DNA of 64,000 bases from the NCBI RefSeq assembly GCF_045788535.1, contig NZ_CP074074.1, forward strand, positions 248,001 through 312,000, given 5' to 3'. The notes below the pieces were generated by a model. That model was not told the DNA's origin. It saw only the letters and a list, made by a program, of their open reading frames with translations, and searched no databases. The stretch comes from Allotamlana fucoidanivorans (GTDB taxonomy: Bacteria; Bacteroidota; Bacteroidia; Flavobacteriales; Flavobacteriaceae). Below are positions 27,710 through 37,554 of the stretch, piece by piece (the stretch's first letter is position 1; each line of letters starts with the position of its first letter). Position numbers and translations under genes: made by a program.

Positions 27710-29017
27710 ATGACTCAAAAAAAAAACAAAATCACAATTCTGGTAGTTCTTACAGTTATTCTAGGAATACTTAGTTCATTTTTCATTTATCAATCAATAG
27801 ATAAATCTACTATTGAAACAGATGATGATATGGATAAGGAAAAAAAAGAGGTTGCAAATAATGCAATAGAATATTTCACAATATCTGCCATTGGAAACGA
27901 TTTTACAGAAAACCCACGGATTTCTCATATTATAGCTAACGACCTTGACAACGATAAACTACTTGATGTTGTTGTGTGTGATATGCTTTCTAATTCTGTT
28001 TCATGGATTAGGCAGCATCCTATAGGTGTTTTTCAAGAAATACGCCTAGCTGACAACTTAATTGCTCCCGCTCATGTTGAAGCCATAGATTTTGATGAAG
28101 ATGGAGATAAAGATATTATGGTTGCTGTTCTGGGTATGCTTTTTCCTAATAATGACAAAATAGGTTCTGTTGTAATACTAGAAAATGATGGTAACAACAA
28201 ATTTAAGAAGCATGTTATTGTTGATAAAATTGCACGTGTAACCGATGTTAGAGCTGGAGACTTAGATGGTGATGGAGATAAAGATTTAGCAGTAGCACAA
28301 TTTGGTTATGACGACGGTGAAACCAGATGGATTGAAAACTTAGGCAATTGGGAATTCAACAGTCATATTATTCAAAGAATTTCTGGCCCCCTTAATGTTG
28401 AAATTATTGATATAGATAATGACTCTGACCTTGATATTATTTCATTAGTAACCCAAGAATGGGAAGACATATATTGTTTTATAAATGATGGCAAAGGTCA
28501 TTTTGAAGCCAAACTTATTTGGGGATCAAATAATCAGGATTTTGGTTCTAGCGGAATTAGTTTAGCCGATATCAACCAAGATGGTGCTATGGATATTTTA
28601 TATACCAATGGTGATGCTTTTGATTATGTACCACCAATGCCTAGACCATGGCATGGTGTTCAATGGTTAGAAAATATGGGGAATTTATCCTTTAAATCGC
28701 ATAGAATCTGTGATTTCCCAGGAGCTTTTAGTGCGCGAAGTTGTGATTTTGATAAAGATAACGACATGGATATTTTAGTGGTAAGTGGTTTCAATCTTTG
28801 GGATAAACCATTTGCAGAAAGCTTTATATGGTTAGAGAATGATGGAAGTCATAATTTTACAAAGCACACTATAGCAACCTCTCCAACTCATCTAATTACC
28901 ATGGATCTAGGAGATTTTGACAATAATGGGAGCATGGATGCAGTAACAGGTGGTATGTATGTTTACCCCCCTTATAACCATATGAAACGACTCTCCTTAT
29001 GGAAAAACAATAAATAG
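27710..29017 (+). CDS. FG-GAP/VCBS repeat beta-propeller protein
   Basis: 435 residues with an N-terminal hydrophobic anchor (ILVVLTVILGILSSFFIYQSI). Seven calcium-binding loops of the DxDxDxxxD type follow: DLDNDKLLD, DFDEDGDKD, DLDGDGDKD, DIDNDSDLD, DINQDGAMD, DFDKDNDMD and DFDNNGSMD. Seven loops predict a complete seven-bladed integrin-alpha-like propeller exposed outside the inner membrane. Such domains bind partners or glycans and are not known as enzymes on their own. The genomic position between a cytochrome c and SusC/SusD suggests a surface accessory role in uptake, which is inference. Confidence 0.87.
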   Translation: MTQKKNKITILVVLTVILGILSSFFIYQSIDKSTIETDDDMDKEKKEVANNAIEYFTISAIGNDFTENPRISHIIANDLDNDKLLDVVVCDMLSNSVSWIRQHPIGVFQEIRLADNLIAPAHVEAIDFDEDGDKDIMVAVLGMLFPNNDKIGSVVILENDGNNKFKKHVIVDKIARVTDVRAGDLDGDGDKDLAVAQFGYDDGETRWIENLGNWEFNSHIIQRISGPLNVEIIDIDNDSDLDIISLVTQEWEDIYCFINDGKGHFEAKLIWGSNNQDFGSSGISLADINQDGAMDILYTNGDAFDYVPPMPRPWHGVQWLENMGNLSFKSHRICDFPGAFSARSCDFDKDNDMDILVVSGFNLWDKPFAESFIWLENDGSHNFTKHTIATSPTHLITMDLGDFDNNGSMDAVTGGMYVYPPYNHMKRLSLWKNNK

Positions 29018-29632
29018 TTACCTCTCACTTCCAGCTTATAAACAGAAAAAAATAGTTACCTAGTTTTCAATTTATAATTACATTCTTATTTACAAGAACA
29101 AGGATATTATTTGTAAAAAACACCTGTTTTTTACCTCCTGAAATACAAGTTATTTTTAACAAAATAACTTGTTCTACTCCTTAGTAAGTGGTAATCATTT
29201 CATCCTTATCACAAAAGAGGCTTTAAAAAACACTGATATAAAGCCTAAAACAGCGCATATCTTTAATCAAATACATTTGTGATAGCATTTAAACCATATG
29301 ATACAATCCAAACTATTTTGATTTACAATATTTACACAAAGTTTTTAACTGTTTTTAACATACTTGCATTTTAACTATTTGTTTTAAACAAAATATAGTT
29401 TATGCTTTAAGAGTCAAATATGTTATAAAACAAGATGAAGCTCAAAAACAAACTATAAACAAATTCTAACTAATTAAACTAAAAACGAACTATGACTTAA
29501 AACTATCTTCTTTTCTTACCTATTGATTACACCCTACCCATATTTAATAGTAAAAAAAGTATGCTAACCTAATAACCTGGTAGAGTTGTAATTGAATTAT
29601 TTAACTATAACTAACAATAGAATTAAAACTTA
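29018..29632. other. 615-bp AT-rich non-coding leader upstream of the SusC operon
   Basis: No open frame of interest. It holds two perfect hairpins (29113-29134 and 29145-29172) just after the FG-GAP gene. An imperfect palindrome is centred at 29385 (TTTGTTT-T-AAACAAA). The hexamer AACTAT occurs six times in direct orientation (29311, 29373, 29451, 29488, 29501, 29603) and once inverted (29395). A TACATTTG -7-like box is at 29272-29279. The length suggests regulated transcription or a long 5' leader. Confidence 0.6.
29113..29172. terminator. Two consecutive hairpins after the FG-GAP gene
   Basis: Hairpin 1 has stem GTAAAAAACA with its complement and a two-base CC loop (29113-29134). Hairpin 2 has a 12-bp stem ACAAGTTATTTT with its complement and a TAAC loop (29145-29172). 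They are AT-rich and placed where the cytochrome/FG-GAP transcript should end. Confidence 0.45.
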
Positions 29633-32600
29633 ATGAAAAAACTAGTTATTCAGACGGATAATTTTAGAATTCCGTTGCATTGCAATTTACAAATGAAACT
29701 TACGGCGCTTTTTTTAATTGTATCCTTGTTTCAAATTCATGCAAACCCTTTGCGAAACGAAAACTCGGTTTCCTTACAAGACAAGTTTCAAGTAAGCGGA
29801 ACTGTTTTAGATGAAAACAATCAACCTTTACCAGGAGCTACAATTATTGAAAAAGGCACAACTAATGGTACTACTGTAGATTTTGATGGAAACTATACTA
29901 TAATGGTTTCCAATAAAAACGCCATAATAGAAGTATCCTTTCTTGGTTTTATAGATCAAGACATACAGATTAACGGACGGTCGCAAATTTCAATAGTCCT
30001 AAAAGAAAACCTATCAGAACTTGATGAAGTTGTGGTTGTAGGTTATGGTAGTCAAAGAAAGGAAACTGTTGTAGGTTCAGTAGTTCAGGCTAAAGGAGAA
30101 CAATTACTTAGAGCCGGTGCTGTTGCAACCGTTTCGGAGGCGCTAACAGGACTTATGCCCGGGGTATCTACGCAACAAGCTGCTGGACAACCAGGCTCAA
30201 CAGCTTCAAGAATATTAATACGTGGTCAATCTACCTTTAGTGGAAACAATAATCCATTATATATTGTTGATGGCGTTGAAAGAGACTTTAACGACCTAGA
30301 CCCTAACGAAATAGAATCTATATCTGTTTTAAAGGATGCTTCAGCCACAGCTGTATTTGGAGTTAAGGCAGCAAATGGTGTTGTTGTAGTTACAACCAAA
30401 CGCGGTAAATCGGGTGATACTAAAGTGACCTTTACAAGCAGTTGGGGGTTAAAAGAACCAACAATGAACACCAATTATTATGCAGATTACCCTACTACCC
30501 TAGAAAAATTTAATGAGGCAGCACTTAATGATCGTGCGTATGACCAATTGCATCCACAAAGCCTTATTGATACTTGGAGAGACCCTAATCGCGATAAAAC
30601 CTTCTACACCTATACTACCTGGATAAATGAATTATTAACCACGGGAACCAACTCTCAGTACAACCTAAATGTTTCTGGTGGTAATGATTTTGTTAAATAT
30701 TTTACATCTTTAGGATATCAATATGATGGTGATATTTTTGACATTGAAAAACAAAAAGATTTTGACCCAAGAACTTATCAAAGAAAATTCACTTGGCGGT
30801 CAAATTTAGATTTTAATTTTAGCAAATCTACCCAATTTAAAGTTGGTTTATCTGGTAACTTTAAAAACCTTAACCAAAATATTATTACTCAAGGTACTAA
30901 TAATGGAATTGCCAGAGGAAACGGAGATAGTTTTACGCGTATTTGGCAAACTCCTCTTATTGGACCTACTCCAATATTACCTGATGGTCGCTTAACCACT
31001 GTACTTGGTGCGGTTGTAAACCCAAACTTCTATGTAATGGAAAGAGAAGGACAATGGAGAACGCGTAGCAATACCTTATACACAGATTTTACCTTAGTAC
31101 AAAACCTTACTAAAGATTTAAAAGTTCAAGGACGATTATCTTATAATTTTTCTCAATCCTATAGAGGTAATGGTCAACAACAAGCTCTAATAAAGCAACC
31201 TATCTTACAGTACTACCCTAACGAAGATAATACGGACTTTATTCAGGAAGGTGATCCTAATGCCATTGTTGGACCTCCGGTGGTTGGTGCAGAAGTAATA
31301 AATGGTTCCAACAATAGTTTGTATTATGAATTTCGTGCCAATTACGATAAAACATTAAATGACCACCAAATTGGTGTTATGGGGCTATTTAGTAGAAGAC
31401 GTGCCCAAAATGGAACTAGTTTTCCAAGTTTTGAAGAGAGTTGGGTAGGTCGAGCCACTTACGGGTATCAATCAAAATATCTAGTTGAATTCAATGGTGC
31501 ATATAATGGTAGTGAAAACTGGGAGCCTGGTTTACGCTACGGATTTTTCCCGTCAGCAGCCGTTGGATGGGTCGTATCGAGAGAAAAGTTCTTTAAAAAC
31601 AATGTAGGCTTTTTTAATTTCTTAAAGTTTAGATATTCTTATGGTGAGGTTGGAGATGACAACATTAGAATAAATAACCAAGAACAGCGATTTCTTTATG
31701 CCTCACCATATGGTACGCGTGCAGGTGGTTCGTCTCAGTTCTTTTACGGAAACCCTTTAATTAATTATGGCCCCCTTTACTTAGAAGGCAGACCTGGAGT
31801 TACAGGAAACACCTGGGAGCGGGCCATAAAACAAGATTTAGCCGTAGAGTTTAGCATATTTGATAGTCAACTTAGAACCACTGTTGAACTTTTTGATGAA
31901 CAACGTTCAGAGATTTTAACACAAAGACGTACTGTTGCTCCTTGGTTTGGTAATACCGCACCTATTGCTAATATTGGTCAAACCAAAAATCATGGTATTG
32001 ATTTAGAGCTAAAATGGAATTCTAACATTGGAGAAAATTTCCAATATTTCCTTACAGCTAACATGTCCATTAGTGAAAGTAGAATTATAGAACGTGATGA
32101 TCCTGTAAGTACAGCACCTTATCAAGCTGATGCGGGTAAGCCAATTGGATGGCAAAATGGTCTTCTAAGTGATGGACTTTATCAGTCATGGGATGACCTA
32201 TATAATAGTACACCATCCTCCTTTTCCAATAATTTAATTCCTGGCTCCCTGAGTTTTGTTGATTATGATGCTGATGGAGTAATCACTGTTCAAGATAGAG
32301 TGCCTATTAATAATCCGCAATTCGCAACTAAAACATACGCTTTTAGTCTTGGTATTTCTTATAAAAACTTTTCTGCACACGCTTTGTTTAATGGTATGTG
32401 GGACATTTCAAAAAACCTTGCCGACGTGTATTTATTTGAATATGCCTCTGCTGCAACAACCAATTGGCAACTCTTAAATAATGAACAATTTGATGCTTGG
32501 TCTTTTGATAACCCTAATGGTGTACATCCTGCTTTACGAACAACATCTAATGGTCATGATAATCAACAAAGCACCTACACGAATAGATCAAGTGACTTTT

Positions 32601-32809
32601 TAAGATTTAAAACTTTAGAACTAAGATATAGAATTGGTAAAAAGCTACTTAATAAGTTAAATTTATTTGATACGTTTGAAGTATTTGTAAATGGAAATAA
32701 CTTAGCTACTTGGTCTGCTTTACCAGATGAATTTGACCCTGAATCACAACAGTTACTTGTGTATCCAATCACAAAACGCTATAATTTTGGAGTTAAATTA
32801 TCATTCTAA
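29633..32809 (+). CDS. SusC/RagA-family TonB-linked outer-membrane transporter (first of tandem pair)
   Basis: 1058 residues. A long N-terminal leader with hydrophobic core KLTALFLIVSLFQIHA is followed by a carboxypeptidase-regulatory-like domain (about 50-130; VSGTVLDENNQPLPGATIIEKGTTNGT). The TonB plug comes next with the SusC signature ELDEVVVVGYGSQRKETVVGSV, then NNPLYIVDGV and SVLKDASATAVFGVKAANGVVVVTTKRG. A 22-strand barrel ends in RYNFGVKLSF. It imports an oligomeric nutrient captured with the downstream SusD. The two genes are 8 bp apart. Confidence 0.94.
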   Translation: MKKLVIQTDNFRIPLHCNLQMKLTALFLIVSLFQIHANPLRNENSVSLQDKFQVSGTVLDENNQPLPGATIIEKGTTNGTTVDFDGNYTIMVSNKNAIIEVSFLGFIDQDIQINGRSQISIVLKENLSELDEVVVVGYGSQRKETVVGSVVQAKGEQLLRAGAVATVSEALTGLMPGVSTQQAAGQPGSTASRILIRGQSTFSGNNNPLYIVDGVERDFNDLDPNEIESISVLKDASATAVFGVKAANGVVVVTTKRGKSGDTKVTFTSSWGLKEPTMNTNYYADYPTTLEKFNEAALNDRAYDQLHPQSLIDTWRDPNRDKTFYTYTTWINELLTTGTNSQYNLNVSGGNDFVKYFTSLGYQYDGDIFDIEKQKDFDPRTYQRKFTWRSNLDFNFSKSTQFKVGLSGNFKNLNQNIITQGTNNGIARGNGDSFTRIWQTPLIGPTPILPDGRLTTVLGAVVNPNFYVMEREGQWRTRSNTLYTDFTLVQNLTKDLKVQGRLSYNFSQSYRGNGQQQALIKQPILQYYPNEDNTDFIQEGDPNAIVGPPVVGAEVINGSNNSLYYEFRANYDKTLNDHQIGVMGLFSRRRAQNGTSFPSFEESWVGRATYGYQSKYLVEFNGAYNGSENWEPGLRYGFFPSAAVGWVVSREKFFKNNVGFFNFLKFRYSYGEVGDDNIRINNQEQRFLYASPYGTRAGGSSQFFYGNPLINYGPLYLEGRPGVTGNTWERAIKQDLAVEFSIFDSQLRTTVELFDEQRSEILTQRRTVAPWFGNTAPIANIGQTKNHGIDLELKWNSNIGENFQYFLTANMSISESRIIERDDPVSTAPYQADAGKPIGWQNGLLSDGLYQSWDDLYNSTPSSFSNNLIPGSLSFVDYDADGVITVQDRVPINNPQFATKTYAFSLGISYKNFSAHALFNGMWDISKNLADVYLFEYASAATTNWQLLNNEQFDAWSFDNPNGVHPALRTTSNGHDNQQSTYTNRSSDFLRFKTLELRYRIGKKLLNKLNLFDTFEVFVNGNNLATWSALPDEFDPESQQLLVYPITKRYNFGVKLSF

Positions 32810-32817
32810 TAAAAAAA

Positions 32818-34677
32818 ATGAAAAAGTATAACATTATGAAAAGATATTTTAATATATTACTACTTTTGGTAGTCCTAGCAAGCACATACTCTTGTGAAGA
32901 CTATCTTGATCAAAGCCCAGAAGATGGGTTAACTTCAGAGCAAGTTTTTTCCGATTATTTTTCTACGCGAGGTACACTAGATAGAGCCAATCGATTAATA
33001 CATAATTACGTCTTTAATGATTCCGACTGGTCTAGTGAATTAAACGGCATGGCTGATGACTGTCAGGTGTCTGCCACTAGATTTCCAGTTCATACAGTTT
33101 TAAATTCAGGAAACTGGATGGACAGCAACTTTAGAGAAATTGGTGGTATGAGAAGCTTTAATGTAAATCAAGAATTTAATGGGAATGATATTCCTATTGA
33201 GATAGTTGGCAAAGCATTTATAGCCATTAGAGCCGTAAATCAAGTAATGAAGAATATTGACTTAATTACGGAATATCCAGAGGGTTTAGGCTATACTAAG
33301 GTACAGCTGAAAAACCAATTAATTGGGCAGGCCTATTTTTTAAGAGCTTTCCACTATTTTCAAATTATTAGAAGATATGGTGGTTTTCCAATTATGGACA
33401 AAGTATATGATACTACTCATGACTTTAATGAAACCAGACCAACTTACTTAGAGTCAACAGAGTTTATGGTTTCTGATTTGGATAAAGCTATAGAATTACT
33501 TCCTGAGCAATGGAATTCACAAAATCTTGGTAGAGCAACTAAAACTTCAGCAAGAGCTTTAAAAGCCATGTCACTCTTATATGCAGCAAGTCCTTTGATG
33601 AACCCTCAATTAAACCCTTATGGTTCAAACTCTAAAACATACAATATAGATTTAGCAAAAAGAGCCGCTCAAGCTGGTGCTGAAGCTATTAATGGACTTA
33701 CAGCCGGGGGTTATGAAATGTTTAGCATGGAAGACTATACCGAAAACTGGTATAGCAGAAACTCTGGCTTCCCTAAAGAAGCTATTATTCAAGCACCTCT
33801 ATCTCCAAATACTGATCCTAATGGATCTGGAAGAGCTGGCCAAGGATGGTTTTTAGCTCAATTTGAAGGCGGTTGGGCTGTTGAAGGACAACCTACGCAA
33901 AATGCAGTTGATAAATTTGAAACTATTTCTGGTTATGACATTAATGACCCAGAAGCTCAAACTATGGGAGGATATGACCCTAACAACCCTTATGAAAATA
34001 GAGATCCTCGTTTTAGAAGATTAATATGGGTACATGGTGATGATATGTATCCGGATTTACCTAACCCTAACCCAGGTGCAGCCAGAACTTTAAATGCGCT
34101 TCCTGGAGGTTGGCATTATAACTTTGAAAATAGTAGAAGCAAAATGTTTACAGGTTACTATCACAGAGGTAAATTCAAATGGCCCGGATGCAATAAATGG
34201 CACAGGTCAAGAGGTTGGTTCCGTATGTTTCCTCATATTAGAGTGCCTCAAGTTTATCTTGATTTTGCAGAAGCTGCCAATGAAGCCTATGGTCCAAATG
34301 GTGCTGTTCCTGGCACATCGTTAACAGCAGTTCAAGCTATAAACGTTGTTCGTAACAGGGCTGAAATGCCTAATGTTATTGCCAAATATACTGCAGATAA
34401 GGAGACGTTTAAAAAACGTATTTATAATGAAAGAGCTGTAGAACTTTTTCATGAATTCCATAGATGGCATGATTTAAGACGCTGGAAATTGGCACAAGAC
34501 GTCTTTGCCGAAGGTATATGGGGTGCAGATATTAAAGACGTAAATGGTAACATTGTTTATGACAAAAAGATAATTCAAGGAGCACAACGTATTTTTGAAC
34601 ATAAGCATTATTGGTACCCGTTCCCAACAGATGTTATGAATATTATGACCAAGTTTGAACAAAACCCTGGGTGGTAA
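32818..34677 (+). CDS. SusD/RagB-family surface lipoprotein (first of tandem pair)
   Basis: 619 residues with lipobox LASTYS-C (MKRYFNILLLLVVLASTYSCEDYLD), the hallmark N-terminus of SusD proteins. The SusD TPR-like core contains LIGQAYFLRAFHYFQIIRRYGGFP, SARALKAMSLLYAASP, YLDFAEAANEAYGPNG and VELFHEFHRWHDLRRWKLAQ. It ends in the YPFPTDVMNIMTKFEQNPGW motif. It caps the preceding SusC barrel and binds substrate at the cell surface. Start at 32818, or six codons later at the MKRYF methionine. The next susC ORF begins within 20 bp of its stop. Confidence 0.94.
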   Translation: MKKYNIMKRYFNILLLLVVLASTYSCEDYLDQSPEDGLTSEQVFSDYFSTRGTLDRANRLIHNYVFNDSDWSSELNGMADDCQVSATRFPVHTVLNSGNWMDSNFREIGGMRSFNVNQEFNGNDIPIEIVGKAFIAIRAVNQVMKNIDLITEYPEGLGYTKVQLKNQLIGQAYFLRAFHYFQIIRRYGGFPIMDKVYDTTHDFNETRPTYLESTEFMVSDLDKAIELLPEQWNSQNLGRATKTSARALKAMSLLYAASPLMNPQLNPYGSNSKTYNIDLAKRAAQAGAEAINGLTAGGYEMFSMEDYTENWYSRNSGFPKEAIIQAPLSPNTDPNGSGRAGQGWFLAQFEGGWAVEGQPTQNAVDKFETISGYDINDPEAQTMGGYDPNNPYENRDPRFRRLIWVHGDDMYPDLPNPNPGAARTLNALPGGWHYNFENSRSKMFTGYYHRGKFKWPGCNKWHRSRGWFRMFPHIRVPQVYLDFAEAANEAYGPNGAVPGTSLTAVQAINVVRNRAEMPNVIAKYTADKETFKKRIYNERAVELFHEFHRWHDLRRWKLAQDVFAEGIWGADIKDVNGNIVYDKKIIQGAQRIFEHKHYWYPFPTDVMNIMTKFEQNPGW

Positions 34678-34694
34678 ATTATAAAATTATAAAC

Positions 34695-37472
34695 ATGAAA
34701 TATTATATATTACTAGTTTTAACAACCATTACTATGGGGGTTGTTTCTGCACAGCAGAAGAATATTGATACCATAACAAAAATAAAAGTAGAAGAAAAAG
34801 TTAAACTCCCATTTGGAGAACTTAACCAAGACAAACTGGTGGGTGCCGTTGATGTCATCAAGGCAGACGCATTGTCACATACTTCTGACTATAATGTTGA
34901 ATCTGCACTAGCAGGACAAGCACCAGGACTCATAATTAGTAAAGGTAATGGTGCTCCAGGTTTTGATACAACATGGATGAAAGTTAGGGGCTTATCAAGA
35001 GGAGGTAATAGCGATTCTCCATTAATTGTGATTGATGGTATTGCTAACAGATCGCTTTCTAGTATTGCCTTAGATGAAGTAGAAAGTATTCAAGTTTTAA
35101 AAGACGTAACAGCCAAAATGCTTTATGGTAGTAAAGCTGCCAATGGTGTATTAATGGTTACCACAAAACGTGGGTATAATGGAACAAAGAAGGTTTCTTT
35201 CTTTGTTGAATCTGGATTTAAATCCGCTACCGTTTTACCTGAATATCTTAATTCGGCAGATTATGCTACACTCTACAATCAAGCAAGGATTAATGATGGG
35301 CTAGATCCTGTATATACTGACCAACAAATAAGTGATTACAGAAACAACCCTTCTCCACTAAATCCAGATGTTGATTATAACAGTGAGTTCCTAAAAAACA
35401 ATGCTTCTTTTACAAGGTTCAATGCTGAATTAATTGGAGGTGACGACAAAACCAAATACTTCTTAAACCTTGGTTATATTAGGGAAGATGGATTAGAAAA
35501 ATTAAGAAGTCAAGATTTTAATCGTCTTAACATTCGAAGTAATCTTGATTATCAGGTTAACAAATCTGTATCTATGTTTTTAGATATAGCTGGTAGGATG
35601 GATATATGGGACAGAGCAAACATTAACAACAATGAATTCTTTAACTCTTTATCATCACACAGACCTAATGATTATGCGCTGTATGTGGGTGATTATGGAG
35701 ACACGGATAATTTAGGTTGGAGCCCAAGGGTTGCAACAAACTTAGTTGGTGAATTGACCAGATCAGGCTATGTTAAAACAAATAATTACTATGCGCAAAC
35801 AAACTTAGGATTAAACATTGATCTTAGTAGCATTACGAGTGGTTTATCCATAGGAGGGTATGTAACCTTTGATTTTTATAACAATGTTGGCTTAGGTAAG
35901 AGTTTACAATACTCAAGAGTTGACCCCATTACTGAAACTAGAATTGGTACAGATGTGCTAACGGGTTCTGAAAGCCGTATGGGAGATGATACAAGACAGA
36001 ATTTAGGTATTGTTGGTACACTTGATTATAATAAATCTTGGGGTAAAAATGATTTACAAATCAATTTTTCGGCGCTACAACAAACACTTATTAGAAAATC
36101 GACACTTGATGGCCCAACAACCCAGCAAGATGATAAAAACATGAACTTTGGTGGACGTGTTAATTACACCTTCAATAATAAATACACTGTTGAAGGAACC
36201 GCATCGTACATGGGGTCTGATAAATTTACCAAGGCTAACCGTTGGGGCTTATTTGGTGCTGGTGGATTGGGTTGGATTATCTCTAATGAAAACTTCCTAA
36301 AAAACAGTTCTGCTGTAAATTTCCTTAAATTGAAAGGTTCTTTCGGGGTTATGGGTTATGATAATTCCTTTGACTACTTATTATATCGTGACTTCTATGT
36401 GGCTAATGGAAATTTAAGAACAGGTCCTAAAAATGCGGTTCAAGAATTTGGTTGGCGTGCGGGTCAAATTGGAAACACAAATCTTACCTTTGAAAAATCG
36501 AGAGAATTTAATATTGGCGTTGAAGCTAGTTTATTCAATAATAAGGTGGCTATTGAGGCCAATTATTTTAACGAATATCGATATGATATGCCCGCGGTAC
36601 TAAATAATGCACTTCCCGATTTTACTGGAGAACTAAAACCTATTGGAAACTTTAATGAAGTTTCAAACACAGGTGTCGATTTCTTTGTAAGATATAAAGA
36701 ACATATTGGCGATTTTAATTTTTCCATTGGCACAAACGTAATTTTTTCTAAGGCAGTCAATGAAGTTTTTGATGAATTGAATGAGTATGCTCATTTAAAT
36801 AGAACGGGACAAGCTACAGATGCCATTTTTGGATGGCAAGCAGATGGCTTATATCAAAATGAGGCCGAAATAATTGCTGATAATGTTACGTCATCTTATG
36901 GTGAAATCATCCCTGGTGACGTCAGATTACTAAATATTGTTAATGACAAAGGAGATAATGTTATAGACCAATTTGATAGAAAAATAATTGGTAATAGTTT
37001 CCCTAGAACGCATTATGCCCTAAACCTTGATTTAGAGTATAAAGGCTTTCAATTATTTGTAATAGGGCAAGGTGTATCGGGAGTAGATAGATTTCTTAAC
37101 ACCAGTTATTATTGGAATGTAGGAGAAAACAAGTATTCAAATTATGCAAGTGGTGCGGCAGTTCCAGGCTCCGTAGCTGGGGCTAGCTCACCGCGTTTAA
37201 CTTCTTTATCACAATCTCACAGCTACCGCAACTCGTCATATTGGCTCACTAATGGAGCATTCTTTAAAATTAGAACCATGGAGCTTTCATATAATTTTGA
37301 TGAAAACGTTAGTAGCAAAATTGGAGCAAATAACTTAAAACTATTTGTTAGAGGTAACGATTTAATAACAATTTCTGATATTAAAGACTCTGATCCAGAG
37401 AATATGAATGCGGGCATCAATGCATATCCTATGTATAAAACCATTTCATTGGGTTTAAAGTTAACTTACTAA
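34695..37472 (+). CDS. SusC/RagA-family transporter, short form without the regulatory N-domain (second pair)
   Basis: 925 residues from ATG 34695 with signal peptide MKYYILLVLTTITMGVVSAQ. Unlike the first SusC it lacks the carboxypeptidase-regulatory-like domain: the plug begins about 50 residues after the signal (GAVDVIKADALSHTSDYNVESALAGQAPGLII, SPLIVIDGIANRSLSS, LKDVTAKMLYGSKAANGVLMVTTKRG). The barrel follows to YKTISLGLKLTY. An in-frame ATG at 34671 overlaps the preceding stop but puts residues before the signal peptide. It works with the SusD encoded 13 bp downstream. Confidence 0.92.
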   Translation: MKYYILLVLTTITMGVVSAQQKNIDTITKIKVEEKVKLPFGELNQDKLVGAVDVIKADALSHTSDYNVESALAGQAPGLIISKGNGAPGFDTTWMKVRGLSRGGNSDSPLIVIDGIANRSLSSIALDEVESIQVLKDVTAKMLYGSKAANGVLMVTTKRGYNGTKKVSFFVESGFKSATVLPEYLNSADYATLYNQARINDGLDPVYTDQQISDYRNNPSPLNPDVDYNSEFLKNNASFTRFNAELIGGDDKTKYFLNLGYIREDGLEKLRSQDFNRLNIRSNLDYQVNKSVSMFLDIAGRMDIWDRANINNNEFFNSLSSHRPNDYALYVGDYGDTDNLGWSPRVATNLVGELTRSGYVKTNNYYAQTNLGLNIDLSSITSGLSIGGYVTFDFYNNVGLGKSLQYSRVDPITETRIGTDVLTGSESRMGDDTRQNLGIVGTLDYNKSWGKNDLQINFSALQQTLIRKSTLDGPTTQQDDKNMNFGGRVNYTFNNKYTVEGTASYMGSDKFTKANRWGLFGAGGLGWIISNENFLKNSSAVNFLKLKGSFGVMGYDNSFDYLLYRDFYVANGNLRTGPKNAVQEFGWRAGQIGNTNLTFEKSREFNIGVEASLFNNKVAIEANYFNEYRYDMPAVLNNALPDFTGELKPIGNFNEVSNTGVDFFVRYKEHIGDFNFSIGTNVIFSKAVNEVFDELNEYAHLNRTGQATDAIFGWQADGLYQNEAEIIADNVTSSYGEIIPGDVRLLNIVNDKGDNVIDQFDRKIIGNSFPRTHYALNLDLEYKGFQLFVIGQGVSGVDRFLNTSYYWNVGENKYSNYASGAAVPGSVAGASSPRLTSLSQSHSYRNSSYWLTNGAFFKIRTMELSYNFDENVSSKIGANNLKLFVRGNDLITISDIKDSDPENMNAGINAYPMYKTISLGLKLTY

Positions 37473-37554
37473 ATACAGAATAGTTATGCAAAAGACAGAT
37501 AATAAAGAAACTTTAAGTACTATGAAGACTAAAGATTCCATAAAAAAATATACA

